Positions 42,901 through 59,820 of a stretch of DNA of 64,000 nucleotides are shown one piece after another. Origin of the DNA: Clavelina lepadiformis (lineage: Eukaryota; Chordata; Ascidiacea; Aplousobranchia; Clavelinidae); assembly GCF_947623445.1 (NCBI RefSeq), contig NC_135242.1, positions 5,518,001 to 5,582,000 of the forward strand, in the 5' to 3' direction. Both the position numbers and the translations under genes were made by a program. Every line of letters starts with the position of its first letter. Position 1 is the first letter of the stretch. The notes below the pieces were generated by a model. It did no database searches. It saw nothing but the letters and a program-made list of their open reading frames with translations, and was not told the DNA's origin.

Positions 42901-45056
42901 ATTTGGTTAAAAAATAACTAATAAGATATAACGGATTAAGGGGTCGGAGTGTTGCCGAGGTTAATTATTATCTTAAGGCTAATTGCAATGCCTTCAAGTC
43001 AGTTTACAGTGAACAAGCGCAAAACTGACCTTTAACGCGTAGAACGTCCGATTTTCGTATGTTGTACCCACTTTTATTCTTGTCACGTATTTGGAGTGGG
43101 CCTTTGCGAAATTCGCTGTCCATGCAGTGATCTGAACAAAAATAAAAATCATACTTTCCCTGCTACCGTCTCATTTTAAGTTTACCTGTTCATCCAACGG
43201 AATGCTTTTTGGCGTAAGAGAGATCTATAGCAGCTAAAGTTTAACTTGTGGTTTTATTAATATTGGAAGACCTTACGCCGTTATTAAATATAGGCCTACA
43301 TCACAAATGAAAGTTCGGTCTATCATAACCACTGCGGTGATATAATATTGATTACTTAGGGTGTTCCTATATGATTCATTCCGGAAACTCTTTGGAAGTT
43401 TCGGTAAAACTCTTTGCAAAACTTGCATTAACTGTTGTAAAATGTCAACGTTACGGAAAATTTAGATTAATCAGCAACTTGTCTTATGACCAAACACCAA
43501 AGTCACTTTTATTGGAAATGAGTTTAACTTTTCCTTAATCAGTAACACTGAACAAACAAATATCAACCGACAACCCTGTTTTAAACATCAGCAATATATT
43601 AGACATATGCTACAAGAGCGTTAACTTGCCTCTGCAAATGTATGGTATTTGTTGTAATCGAAATCTGCCAAGGTAAACTGCGCTTCCCGTGGTGATACTT
43701 GAGCTAGTATGGCTTCTTGCAAATCGTCGATGGCGACTTCAAATGACATACTTTTGCAACAAGGTAAACAAATCATAAATGTATCGTATTCACAGTTGGT
43801 TGAATATGTTCACAACTTTGTTGATTTTTGACGACATTATTTCACTTATTATTCACAATATAATTTGTTTTTATGACAATCATTACAAAGCTATTAGTTT
43901 CATACCGGTTTAGCACCAGTAATTGCTTGACTGTTAAAAGCTCATCACTGGGCACTTGCAGATCCACTGGTCCATTGTGGCGTCTTGGATCACGCCAGAA
44001 GCGTAACTGACAAAAAGTTGTTAAACCCAGTTTAGCTTTTAAAATGGCGTCCAAGAAATGTTAAAATAGCAGGAAATAATTAACGGCAGAAGCCATTTTA
44101 CGTCGATCATACTAGTAATCGAACGATGATGTGTGTAAAATACATTTAGCCACATGATCTATACTCTATAAGTCTATAGTACTGTAGGTCTACAACAACA
44201 CATTTGGTTTACCTTGTATTTAACCTGAAGTTCCCTGAGTATATCACGCTCATTTTCATTCCCTGGGTTCAGTGTTAAGACTTGGGCTCTGCGTTTCAAA
44301 TATAAAAAGCTTATAACAAAAGCGAAAAACATTGCATTTAAGCATATTGATACATCATAGAGCACTGATACGGCTGGAAATTTAGCTGACTTTGTTAAGC
44401 TGTTAGGCGTTAATCGTTAGCTAGCGAATATAGCTATACCGTAGTTGCCAACAATGTCCAGCCAAATTGTTAGCTGTAGGCAAAATTATTAAGTTTCATT
44501 TGCAAGTCATCTTAAACTCAAAGTTTATGTTGAAAAGAAAACATTAACCCTATAAAACTAAAATTAAAACTGAGCACTTTCCTATGTCGAAAGACCACAA
44601 AAACATTTGTACATCTTATTTCTTTTATGAAGATTAGATTATGTTTTCGCCCTAATGACAAATAGATTTGGTATATGCTAAGACCCTTAGTCGCTAAATG
44701 GTTATCAGCAAAATACATTTTCCCAGCCTTACTTGTAAAACTTTACTGAAGCAATGACTCTTATACGTAGCCTATATATATGCCGTCGAGCACAGCTACT
44801 TTACCAAAACGTTTCTTTCAGACGAAAATTTTGACGCAAGCTGTGACCTAATACGTAACAACATGATAGTTGGCCTGCAAAGGATTGGTTATGTGAGCTA
44901 GTCGTAAAAATGGCCTTATCTTATATTTTACAAATTTTGTACAGCCGCAGTCAGCGTTTCTGAGTTAGTTCTATTAATCACTTACCCTCTGTAGGAGACT
45001 TTGCTGCAAACAACGACTAAAATTGAGCTAAAAATTAAAGCAACCAAGAGCTTCAT
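39940..45056 (-). CDS. Secreted pancreatic-type procarboxypeptidase (M14A, A/B-like)
   Basis: Thirteen minus-strand exons close to 411 codons plus stop: 44986-45056, 44213-44288, 43906-44006, 43630-43750, 43030-43131, 42726-42827, 42094-42204, 41892-41979, 41740-41801, 41447-41584, 41139-41205, 40878-40989, 39940-40024. Residues ~1-20 are a signal peptide (MKLLVALIFSSILVVVCS). An activation propeptide follows (VLTLNPGNENERDIL, FWRDPRRHNGPVDLQVP), then the metalloprotease. Zinc ligands are in CGIHADEWIG (His, Glu) and YIDIHSFSQLW (His). Also present are RMWRKTRS, the NRNWD pair, the substrate tyrosine in VIYVASG, and the catalytic Glu in FAAELRDKG. The residue facing the specificity pocket appears to be Ala, favouring A-type rather than basic substrates. 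The arginine usual in HxRE is Asp. The intron after exon 4 has a GC donor; exon 11 relies on an unusual GCGAG acceptor. Confidence 0.93.
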
Positions 45057-47142
45057 TTTTACACTATTTTGTTGAAACTACTTTGGGAAAATGCATCAGC
45101 TTTAACTGGTCATACAGTAATGCAATACCCAGACACTGATTACGTGGTGTTTGCACGATTATTTGCAAAATTTTCGCATTCTGGCGAATCATGATTGATG
45201 GTAGAGCATAAAATTGCTCGCATTGTTTATCTTACTGGTTGCATTATGAGGTTAGGGTAATTTGACTTACATATTCTAATAACTAACCAGGTAAATAGAA
45301 TGCGGAAGCTAACGCTTAAAATGGTCATTGACACCACACTTATGTCCCAAAGCAGTTTTTTAGTTTGGCTGCAGTTGACACCAGTTGAGCTGCACGCAGT
45401 CTTTGGGTTACCATCCCAAATCAAGTGTTTATTATTGATGTTACTGTATATAGTGTATTAAGGAAGTATTAAAACGTGCCAACTTAAGTCGACTTCATCG
45501 TACGCATGCTGTGAAAAACACCAGACATGTTTGTGCCGAACACTTGCTCTGAGCTTGTAACAAACAATCTAATAGTTAGCGATAAATCAACTGTATTCAA
45601 ACAATATGCAGTTCTGCAAAAATCATGTAATTCAACTCAAATAGAAAATGGGTTAAAAATCAATCAACAAACGATTACGCGCCAGGTACATTAGGAGAGT
45701 TTTATCAACTCATCTGTAGAACCATACTCATGAAACTACTAACAAAGAATAATTAATTGCACAAGTAACGCTGCGAGAAGTGGCAAACGCAAACAACTCA
45801 AAACAACGTACCTCTTAGAAGATACAAAACACCACTATAATATGGCTACTGACTAGTCGCCAAATATTGCTTTTATATAACTGCGTTGGCGCAAATACTT
45901 GCACAGAATTTCCAAACAAATCAAAGCAACATAATCTATTACTACAGACCGATTGGGGCTGTAAAAATTTGACCGATGTTAAGTCGTTTCTTATAACAAC
46001 ATTTCCTGTTCTGGGCATGCGCAGTGTGAAGTCCAGCAATTCCACAGCTGTAGCGAAAGTCTGAACGCACGCAGTGAACTACATGCATATCAGATACTCT
46101 AGTACAGGATAGGAAAAGTGCGGCCGTTTAATCATTTGCTTGCTTCCAAAATCTAATCTTTGTGATGTTTTGTTCAAGAATTGCAAGCAAACTAACTCCC
46201 AGATAACTGAAACGCGACCTTCGAGGAGAAAATGTTTCCCCGCCCATGCTATAATATCATGATAGGCAGTAAGTTTAGAAGAGTAAATCCGTTTGAATTT
46301 TAAAGGGGATGTTATTTTATCCACATCAACCGATCAGTGGTGTAGCCAGCCTAAAAATATATTTTTTTGGGGGGGGGGGGGGGCAAATATTTTCATTTTA
46401 AGCCACAAAAATGTCAATATTACAGAACTAATTATTAAGAGTAAAAAACTTACAAATTTGGGGGCATGGCAAATTCTCCAGCACCAAAAGCATTGAAATG
46501 CTAGATGTCCAGGTCAGTTTAATACTATACAGGTGTTCAGAATTAGGAATATGTGTGATAATTATGGTAATAATGATCTCATAAATGTAACAAAATAAGA
46601 GATCATTATTACTAAAATTATTATCATGTGCCAAGATTACCGAGCATTTTAATGCACGGTTCTATGAAGAATGTGCTTCCAGTACACTAAAGCAGCGGTT
46701 CGCAACCAGAGGGCCAGATTATTTATGTTTATTACCAGACTTCGTTTTCATTTCTTGAAATCTCAGTCAATTCCTCTATTTCAGATGTTATTTTTCAAAA
46801 TTTTAGTCTTGTTTTAGCATTCAGGCTGAGACAGACCCGAGGAAGGAAAGTAAGGGATGGTAAATTTACTCGTGAAATATTCCATTATAATTAACAATTC
46901 TATAACCCATTTACGCAGAACTTTGAAAAGTCTGCCACAAAATATTTTACAGAACAAAAGCGGGCAACAACTATAAAAGGGTTGAAAACTCCTGCAATAT
47001 AGCACTGGACCAAAATACAATTTACTCTATCGGAGGCAAAATATTTGCAGCTGATAGAACGTTGGTGCTTTTGACGATGTCTCACTTTTGATAGGTTAAA
47101 TTGCCTGATTCTTGGGTTGGATAAACGTTTTTGAAACACAAA
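45057..47142. other. Intergenic region between the carboxypeptidase and the 3' LPCAT3-like gene
   Basis: There is no convincing gene. A G15 homopolymer sits at about 46369-46383, next to CAGTGGTGTAGCCAGCC, which looks like a single transposon tip. A hairpin lies at 46551-46629. CAGCGGTTCGCAACC at about 46692 resembles one hAT terminus, but its partner was not found. Confidence 0.4.
46551..46629. repeat. AT-rich hairpin with ~27 bp arms
   Basis: TGATAATTATGGTAATAATGATCTC is followed, after a loop of about 18 bases, by GAGATCATTATTACTAAAATTATTATCA, its near reverse complement. Written in short pieces: the inner arms GTAATAATGATCTC / GAGATCATTATTAC are perfect. It could be a tiny MITE remnant. 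Confidence 0.6.
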
Positions 47143-50100
47143 TCACTGCGTCTTCTTCTCAGCAGGTACAAGTAGTGTTCGCAGTGTTAGCAAAACATAT
47201 AAAGTACCGTAGAAAACATGGCCGTGGTAATAGATGGATGCATGCACCTACGATAAGATATAGGTTGAGAGTTGCCTTATAGAATGTACAAGTCAAAAAC
47301 TACTTCAAGAAACACTCACCGGCTGATAACGGTCCCAAGTGAGCAGGGTAAAATCGATCATGCAATAACCCAACAGGGAATGAAGGTAAAAGAAGCCAAT
47401 GGCGCTCGGAATCCAACTTAACACCGAGATGGATTTCAGTTTCTTAACGAACGACGATTCGCGCAAAAGCGTAATAAACTGCAAATTAAAATAAGAAACT
47501 TTTTTATAATAGACCTCTAACTCTAACCAAAATAAAAATAAGTAGCTTCAGTAGCGCGCCAGCTAAAATTCATAAATTCTCGGCATTTTGTAAACTCAAC
47601 TTTTCGTTAAATATTGTTCTGATCTTAAATGCGACAAGCATTAATTTACGCGGCTTCGTTAAAATATTTGCGGCTTACCAGATCTCAGTGAAATCGGGTT
47701 TAAAATGAAAATTTAGGTTTCAGTGCTTTAACAAAATCTGGAGAAAACTTTTACCACAATAATTGAGCTGACTAAATAGAGTGTGAACTAACAGCGTAAT
47801 ATGTATGTAATAATATGTAATAGCACTGAGCCTCTGACTCATGCAATGTTGTAAGGACTCAGCAGTTATTGCTGAATTCGGTATTTATGACAGAAAGTAC
47901 AAGGCATCTGACTAACAATTAACGATATACATACTGGTTTTTCAACTGTCATCGTCAAGAACTCGTATGCAAAGCAAGTGAAGTATCCGACATGCAAGCC
48001 ATGCCATACAGCGAGAAACGTAAGTGCTGATAGGTGAGATACTGTCCGGATACCAACAAATCGTAATCGCTTGAAAACGTATCTGTAAATTTCACACAAC
48101 TTAACTTTATTTTTGACAGCTGAAAATCTATTGTTTAATTGAAAATCTATTATTGATTTTACTGCGTAGGGGGCTGCAATATGGGTAACACGAACCTCAT
48201 AACCCATCCATTGGTGTTCACGTTGAAACAATTGATTATGTCTTGAAAGCTTTGAGCCAACAGGAACTTATGAAGGGTAACATTTCTGACGGCGTCCCAT
48301 TTTGCCTTTCCTGTCTTATCATCTTTCGTGTAACCCAGGCCACAAATAATACAAGCCCCTTCCTGTTACGAAACGAAGGTTGGCTAAAGACTTAAATAAG
48401 TTTGTTATGTACTAAAATGATTTGAATAGGACCATGGCAATGAATTGAAATAACAAAGGACGATTAGAAGGTCCTTAAACTTACGTTTATCATCCAGATG
48501 CATACATAGCGTAGTAAGGTGTTATGACCGGCGATGGCAACGTACCCAGCTTTATAGAAAAATCCAGAGCCCTGGGTTATAGTGGAACAAAGTGTTGTTA
48601 TATTGAATTTAATATATACTTAGTAATGTTACGCTTACGCAGTGGTCGTTCACGTTGTGTTTGCATTTACACGTGCAAAATATCTTGTATCTGTACTACA
48701 TTGCCATTGTTGTACAGTTATTCCATCAAAACCATTTCTAAACAATGTTCCACTACCTGAAATTCACTTGTTGTGTAGTATTGTGGATAAAAAAATATAT
48801 CAATGTAAGTTTGAATGCCAAGCATGACTGTCCCAGAAAACCCTCTTCTGAAGCCAGCCATCACACTGTAACACCATTCATTGATTAATATATGTATCAT
48901 TTTGTATATAATATCATTATTACATCTGTATCTCACATTGTACAGGTAAAGATCTACGATGCTATGCTAAATACAAGGACCAAGATACATATTATCTGGT
49001 ACTATGCAAAAAATCACTGGCTTATATTGAAACACACCTGTTCGGTCTTTGACCAGGGGAATCTGTTAGTTCACCATTTATTAAGGCACGAGCACGCTGA
49101 AGGGGATACTGTGAAGGAAATAGACACAATTGAAAGGATAACACAGTACTTTACCTTCTACTTAACACTGACTGATATGTATAGACATATAATATACAAT
49201 ACGCTAAATGTGTAATTCTAAATAATATTCATGCCATCACAGAGAACCAGAAATTAATCAATCTATTGAAACAGAAATGTTGTATTAATATTATATCACA
49301 ATAGAATTTATCACCTGTGGTCCAACTATATAACCGCAGTATAAGTAGTTATAGCCAAGTAGTTCGAACAATGACGGGAAATCTCTTATAGCTCTTTGTT
49401 TCTGATCCGATGACAGGTCATCCTACAACAGTACTGGTATTGCAACGTACGTATCTAGTTTGATATTAAACGCTCATCTTGCAAGTGAAATACAGTTACT
49501 ACTGCTAATAATTATAGACAAATCATTTTAAATTATGAAAAGGAAACAACTCACTTCATTTCTGTGACCATCGTATACATCAAACGCCAAACCTATTTAG
49601 AATAGTTTCGACAGTTACTCAAAAAATCAATACTAATATGGTACAGTATGACAGGAAAGTCAAAACATACTCAGCACAACATTAGAAAAATAATTGAAAT
49701 AAAAAATTACTGACAGTGCTAAAACAAGTTGACCTTACAGCTTAAACAGAGAATAGTTGCTGGCATGCATACCAGACCAAAAATGCCTCAATAATATTTA
49801 GTGATTAAGCATTTATTGCCAAAACGATGCAAAAATGCATTTTAGCCACTAACTATAACATAAGTGGTGGTAGTTATGGCATCATCATATCCATGCGCAT
49901 AACTTAGATGCTCGGATCAAGTATGTGTAGGACATATCTTGTAGGGAATGGAAAACAACTTATTTCTGATGTTGGCTTATCTGAAGATACATAATCTTAA
50001 TAGGCATAGCAATAAGCATAATGGCTGACCAGTTACTATTGAAAATGTATGGCAAATTTGCTGATGAAGATAAGGAAGGTGAGTAATGACCATCTCAAAA

Positions 50101-52442
50101 GTCACAATGCACAGTAAAGTCAACCTGCTCTATGGCTGGCTTTTGAATAACATATTATAATAGAGAATAGTGGTAGGTTAGCACCAACAGCCAGAACTGA
50201 GCTCAGTGAGCTGTAGCTTAGTATCAACTTTCAGTAATCCATGAACTGTAAGTTGGTTTAGGTACAATGAATGTGAGATATTCCTGTTACACACTTCTGT
50301 ACACTGCAACCCACATGAAACATTCTACTATATTTCTACTTGATTCAAACACCAGCATCATGTACAATGTTTTCACATTGTGATGCTACAATAGCCACAA
50401 CGTATGTACTGTAATTAGCAGCAAATTTGTGGTGATTGAACACTGCAAAAGAAAATAGGATTTTAACCATGTTTCATGAAAGAGTAGACTGAGACGGTTG
50501 GGGTATGTTATGAGGTAGAGTGATCTGGACTGGGTAAGAAAATGTTTAGATCTGGAAGGGGATGGCGAGACATGACTGAAGAATTGTGGCTTGTTTTGTC
50601 TAAAGAGGATGCTGGTGATAGGGGGAAGTGGAGGAAACTATCATAGGGAACCACTGACCAACCCATGCGTGATCATACCAGTACAAATGCTAAGATGACC
50701 ATGATTTTAGGCAATAACCGCTTAATTAACACACACATATATATATAATGTATATTACATAGAGTGTATATATATTATATATTTTTTAAATTCCTTTGAG
50801 TGTAATTGCATAGTTAACTGGCAACACTTTTTTGATTTAAGGTATGACTGGTCTTAGCATTTAACTCTTATTTTATACATACCTGTTATTGGTTTGATAC
50901 CTATGGCTGGATATCAAAACATAGCAAAATGAAACATTATGATTAACTCTTAACTTACCTATCAAGCGAAGGGTAAGAACGCATTGTGGTATCAACCAGT
51001 TTATGTCATAGTCGGAAGTTGAAAAGTAGAGATACCCCAATGTTAAGTAACCCTACATACACCAAAGAAAACCTTTTTAATTAATACGTAACATCTAATT
51101 ATAATAATTATGTTAAACATTTATACTCACATCCATGCATCAACTTATACATACTTCTCATAAAAATCTATGCAGTATATCGTGTCAATACCAAAAATAA
51201 TAAATATCATTGTTTAAGCCAGCAGTATTACAAATATTACCACGCACCAACTGAAAGACAAATGATGTCGTCACTGCATACACACTTCCTCCCAATACGA
51301 GAAAGATAAGCCATTGGGTGACAACACAAAGCAATGAATGCAAAACATCCCAACCTAGGTAAATTAGCCAAGGAATTATGAGGTATATACTGGCATATAC
51401 GTGTATACTATGCCTATGCTTATAGCATTTCTTATGATATGTTCTGTCTCTATAATAAAATAAATATATGTGAATACAGTACACTCCGCTTATTATGACC
51501 ACACCATTTTGGTCATAATATTTGAATGGTCACAATAATAAAAGCTGCTACAATACCGTATAATCATACCAGGGTCGATGCAGTTATATGCAAAATTACA
51601 AAAAACAACAAATTCATCATTTATATATTTTATTAACATTAAACGGTGAACTGATGCCTTGGAAAAAATTTTCCTAAAATGAGTGTTTGATTGATATAAA
51701 AAGGAAAACAACTGCATTATGAAGTCAACTATTACGTGGCACAATTGTGATTGTCACATTGCATTTATAATTGGCAAAGAAAAATTAAGAAAAAAGTTAA
51801 AAGAGATGGAAAAAGTGGTCATAGTAAGTAGAGAATTTTATATGGCAACAATCGGGACCATACCGAAATGGTCATATAAATTATCCCTTGTTATACGAAA
51901 TGGATTGTACCATGTTGAGAAATACAAGTAACACATTAGTCTTGTTTTCTTTAAAAAATTCCAAGGAACCGGCAAAGTCGTTTGAAATTACTAGTGTGAC
52001 ATTGCGAATGTCACTTTGACATAAAATTATTGGGTGTGCAGTAGTGCACTTATTATACTCTGCAGTCTGATACGACATATGAACATTAAAAAGGAATTAA
52101 AATGTTAACATTTATACAAAACTCACCATAATTCCAGTAAAGAATCCCTATTCCAGAAAGAATAAAATAAAGGTACTGATGGTTCTTGGGCGCGGCAAAG
52201 AGTGATCTACGATGAATCAATGCCAGAATATATCCTGAAACACAGTGTAAGTACATTACTGCTCAGTGCACAATAGAAGAAAAAAAAAAAAAATATAAAC
52301 TCTTGCATTGCGAAAGAAGAAAACATCTTTAAGTAGATGAAAAAAGAGCTGGAAATTTCAACAAACCTGCATAAAGTGTCAGCAATAGTTTTACAGCAGC
52401 TTCATTCACATTCAAAGCTTCAGATAATGTCGACACTAACAT
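47143..52442 (-). CDS. LPCAT3: LPCAT3/MBOAT5-like lysophospholipid acyltransferase, copy B (3' copy)
   Basis: Thirteen exons close perfectly to 458 codons plus stop: 52367-52442, 52127-52234, 51248-51354, 50959-51052, 49555-49592, 49315-49422, 49038-49108, 48757-48865, 48485-48571, 48196-48362, 47935-48082, 47320-47478, 47143-47247. LPCAT3 puts polyunsaturated acyl-CoA chains onto lysophosphatidylcholine in the ER membrane. MBOAT catalytic residues are present: Asn in NVNTNGWVMR and His in FLAVWHGLHVGYF. Other matches are YDINWLIPQCVLTLRLI, AGFRRGFSG and EGACIICGLG. The C-terminus KKTQ is a dilysine ER-retrieval signal. Many hydrophobic segments agree with a polytopic protein. An acceptor-like CTTAG sits one base before the ATG. 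Confidence 0.94.
50485..50660 (+). mobile_element. LINE 3'-end remnant in intron 4 of LPCAT3 copy B
   Basis: The translation reads RLGYVMR, then DLDWVRKCLDLEGDGET, then a tail like GGSGGNYH in a shifted frame. This resembles the end of many LINE ORF2 proteins (W-GHV-R, V-KC, then a GKWR-type motif). It is short, has an internal stop and a frame change, and no reverse-transcriptase core nearby. Confidence 0.45.
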
Positions 52443-53113
52443 TCTAAGAAAGCAATACTATACAAAACCAAGACACCCTATTTTAAGGCAAACACTATAG
52501 CATCAATTGCTAAATGAAAATGACAAGTTTAAGCTAAGGTTTAAACTCTGAAATGCAGAATCGGAGTGTATGAAATAAAGCCTGTAAGCCGAACTTGTGT
52601 ATTTTTACCCAATTCTGCCAAATTAATTTGGCCTGCCGAAATTTCGGGGCACCTATAATGTATACTATTTCTCTCTAACTCATGGAATTGTTATTTTATC
52701 ATGCTAGGCAGCTAGGCCTATATAATGGTTAATATTTTATTTTTTGTTCCCCCACAGACAATGACGAAAACTAAACGATTAAATTATCACATAGTTCATA
52801 GCCTATATACCTGTTACAAATCATGTAACCTGGCCTAGCCTACCTATGGACATGGTCTATCTGTATGGAGTCGTATTTCAAACAAAAAGCTTAAGCTAGG
52901 CTACCACCTACCACTACCGGCATTACTGCTATTAGTTGCCATACCTATAATAACAGCAACCGCGGTCATAAAGCCGATTCTTTTTACATGTTGATTTCAT
53001 AATGACCGCTGACCGCCGTCCTCATCATAAAAGGAGGCCAAATTTGCGATACAATTTTGGCAATATCTGCTTAACCACCATATATATTGTTAAAAATTCG
53101 GGTCTAGAATTCA

Positions 53114-53187
53114 AGTACACAACCAGATGACGTCACAATTTGAGTAGCTGGGGTCTAGTATACAAAGGCATCCTGTGGTTGTGCATT
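53114..53187. repeat. Small MITE-like repeat, copy 2
   Basis: This is the same family as 20007-20083: GTACACAACCAGATGACGTCA at one end, GTGGTTGTGCA at the other, and a shared interior GTAGCTNGGGTYTAGTAT. Confidence 0.6.
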
Positions 53188-53232
53188 TGTATAGGCCTAT
53201 ACTAAACCCAAAATTCCTTTCACCGGTATGTT

Positions 53233-53406
53233 CAGTGGTGGGATTCAAATATTTTAACAACTGGTTCTGTCACTAGGCCTAGCAGCATGCGATAATGACC
53301 CGGGCTCGATATACACATAGGCCTATACATACGCTTGTTAACAACCGGTTCGCGGAGGTCACTAAAGTTCCAAGAACCGGTGCGAACCCGCTGAATCCCA
53401 CCACTG
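53233..53406. mobile_element. 174 bp hAT-like MITE
   Basis: Terminal inverted repeats are CAGTGGTGGGATTCA / TGAATCCCACCACTG. The flanking octamers GGTATGTT (53225-53232) and GGTAGGCT (53407-53414) agree at 6 of 8 positions, consistent with an aged hAT target duplication. An inner inverted motif, AACAACTGGTTCT / AAGAACCGGT, is also visible. Confidence 0.8.
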
Positions 53407-53876
53407 GGTAGGCTATATTTACTCTTTAATTTCAAGCCAACTTGTTTCGGGACTTACCCCCCACTTTAAGCAAGTTTAAGGATTGTGTGTGAGTACACGT
53501 CGATTCAAGGAACGGGGTGCAAGACAAAAGTTGTGCGGACTTGTACGAACTCCGCAAAAAAGGAAAAACAAACTTACACGGAATTTTACGGATTTACAAA
53601 CTTAGAGACTATTTAAATGCAAAGCTTTCTAACATCAGTTTAGCAACAAAAGGAGAAAAACATTAGTCAACATTGACAAATAAAACATTTTTATGTCGCA
53701 TTATAATCCAAATTGCTCACGGAGCTATTATACAGTGACAAATAAAGATGATCTGGCTTAGGTACGAATTTTTTCAAAGTGAAACGTTTGCTACCTGGTG
53801 TCTAGTTTATTGTGTATGATTTCAATGCAAATGACATTTTCATACTGCTTCTACTTTAGGTCTACATACTTCTGCT

Positions 53877-54140
53877 TCAATGCTGATACTGCCCACCTGC
53901 CGAGTATGCAGTACCCACGCTCAAGAAATTGACTCGGCTATATTCAGCGTCTTGGGTACGGTGATCGAAAGTCTGCGTCTTACACCACTGAACAATGTAC
54001 CTATCCTCGTGGGCATTCAACCTGCTAGATTTCGCCGCGATATGGCTCGGAGTGTTACCCTGTGAGTGTGGTTCGGAGGAGTAAAGGCCGTTTGTCGTAG
54101 GTACACCTATTGGCAACCTATATACGTTGTCCATAGACAT
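53877..54140 (-). mobile_element. Possible Tc1/mariner transposase fragment
   Basis: The minus-strand frame contains SRLNAHEDRYIVQWCKTQTF. This resembles the ExDRYI stretch in the helix-turn-helix region of Tc1-like transposases. The rest of the frame does not match in an obvious way, and no inverted repeats or TA duplication were identified. This is a weak call. Confidence 0.25.
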
Positions 54141-54776
54141 ACGTACTCATGTTGTGTGAAACACTTAACGTTGCAGCTTCTACTAACTCAGGCCTTTTGC
54201 TTCGTTTGAACACAATTATTACAGCCTTACAGCTCCGCCGAAAATACCTAAATAACTATAGGCTGATTTCAGGTGGAGTGAAATTAGTAAAATTAACTGC
54301 AAAATTTTGAGCAAAACCAAACAATTTTGATTCAATTTTTGAGCAAGTCAAGCCACCTGATTCGTCAAGGATTAACTCATAGGAAAGGGAAAAAGGAAGG
54401 AACGGATTAGCCATTCGTATGAGCTAATGGTAATAATTCCACCTTTTTAAATAATCGTTGTAAAGCTAATCATATGTCGACTGAGTAAACGAGAATCGGT
54501 TTTAGGTTTTCATTTGGACCGATATTTTCTGTACCGACCGAGTATTTCAGAAAAAAAGGTCTCCACTGTTTTTTTCACAACTAAGTTTTAATTTCTATGA
54601 GATATGCTAATGGCCTGAATGTAATTAAATTCTTCTGTACGCTACAATAATTATATTGTCTATAAAAAGTGAAGCGCTTTATATTGCATAAGTCCTTTTT
54701 TGGATTACAACGTAAAATGCAATTGTACCCATAAAAAGTTATCTAAACCTGGCCTATAGCAATTTTTAACCTAAAA

Positions 54777-59820
<5,044 letters not shown>

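Larger units (their letters stand above)
52443..54776. other. Spacer between the two LPCAT3-like genes
   Basis: The spacer holds the 53114-53187 small MITE copy, the 53233-53406 hAT MITE and a possible Tc1-like fragment. Otherwise it is unremarkable, with several TAGGCCTA palindromes (about 52712, 53192, 53316). The promoter of copy B must lie here. Confidence 0.5.

Noticed and set aside
46331-46400. CAGTGGTGTAGCCAGCC next to a G15 run as a transposon end
   Set aside because: No inverted partner or target duplication was found within the next kilobase, so it is not listed as an element.
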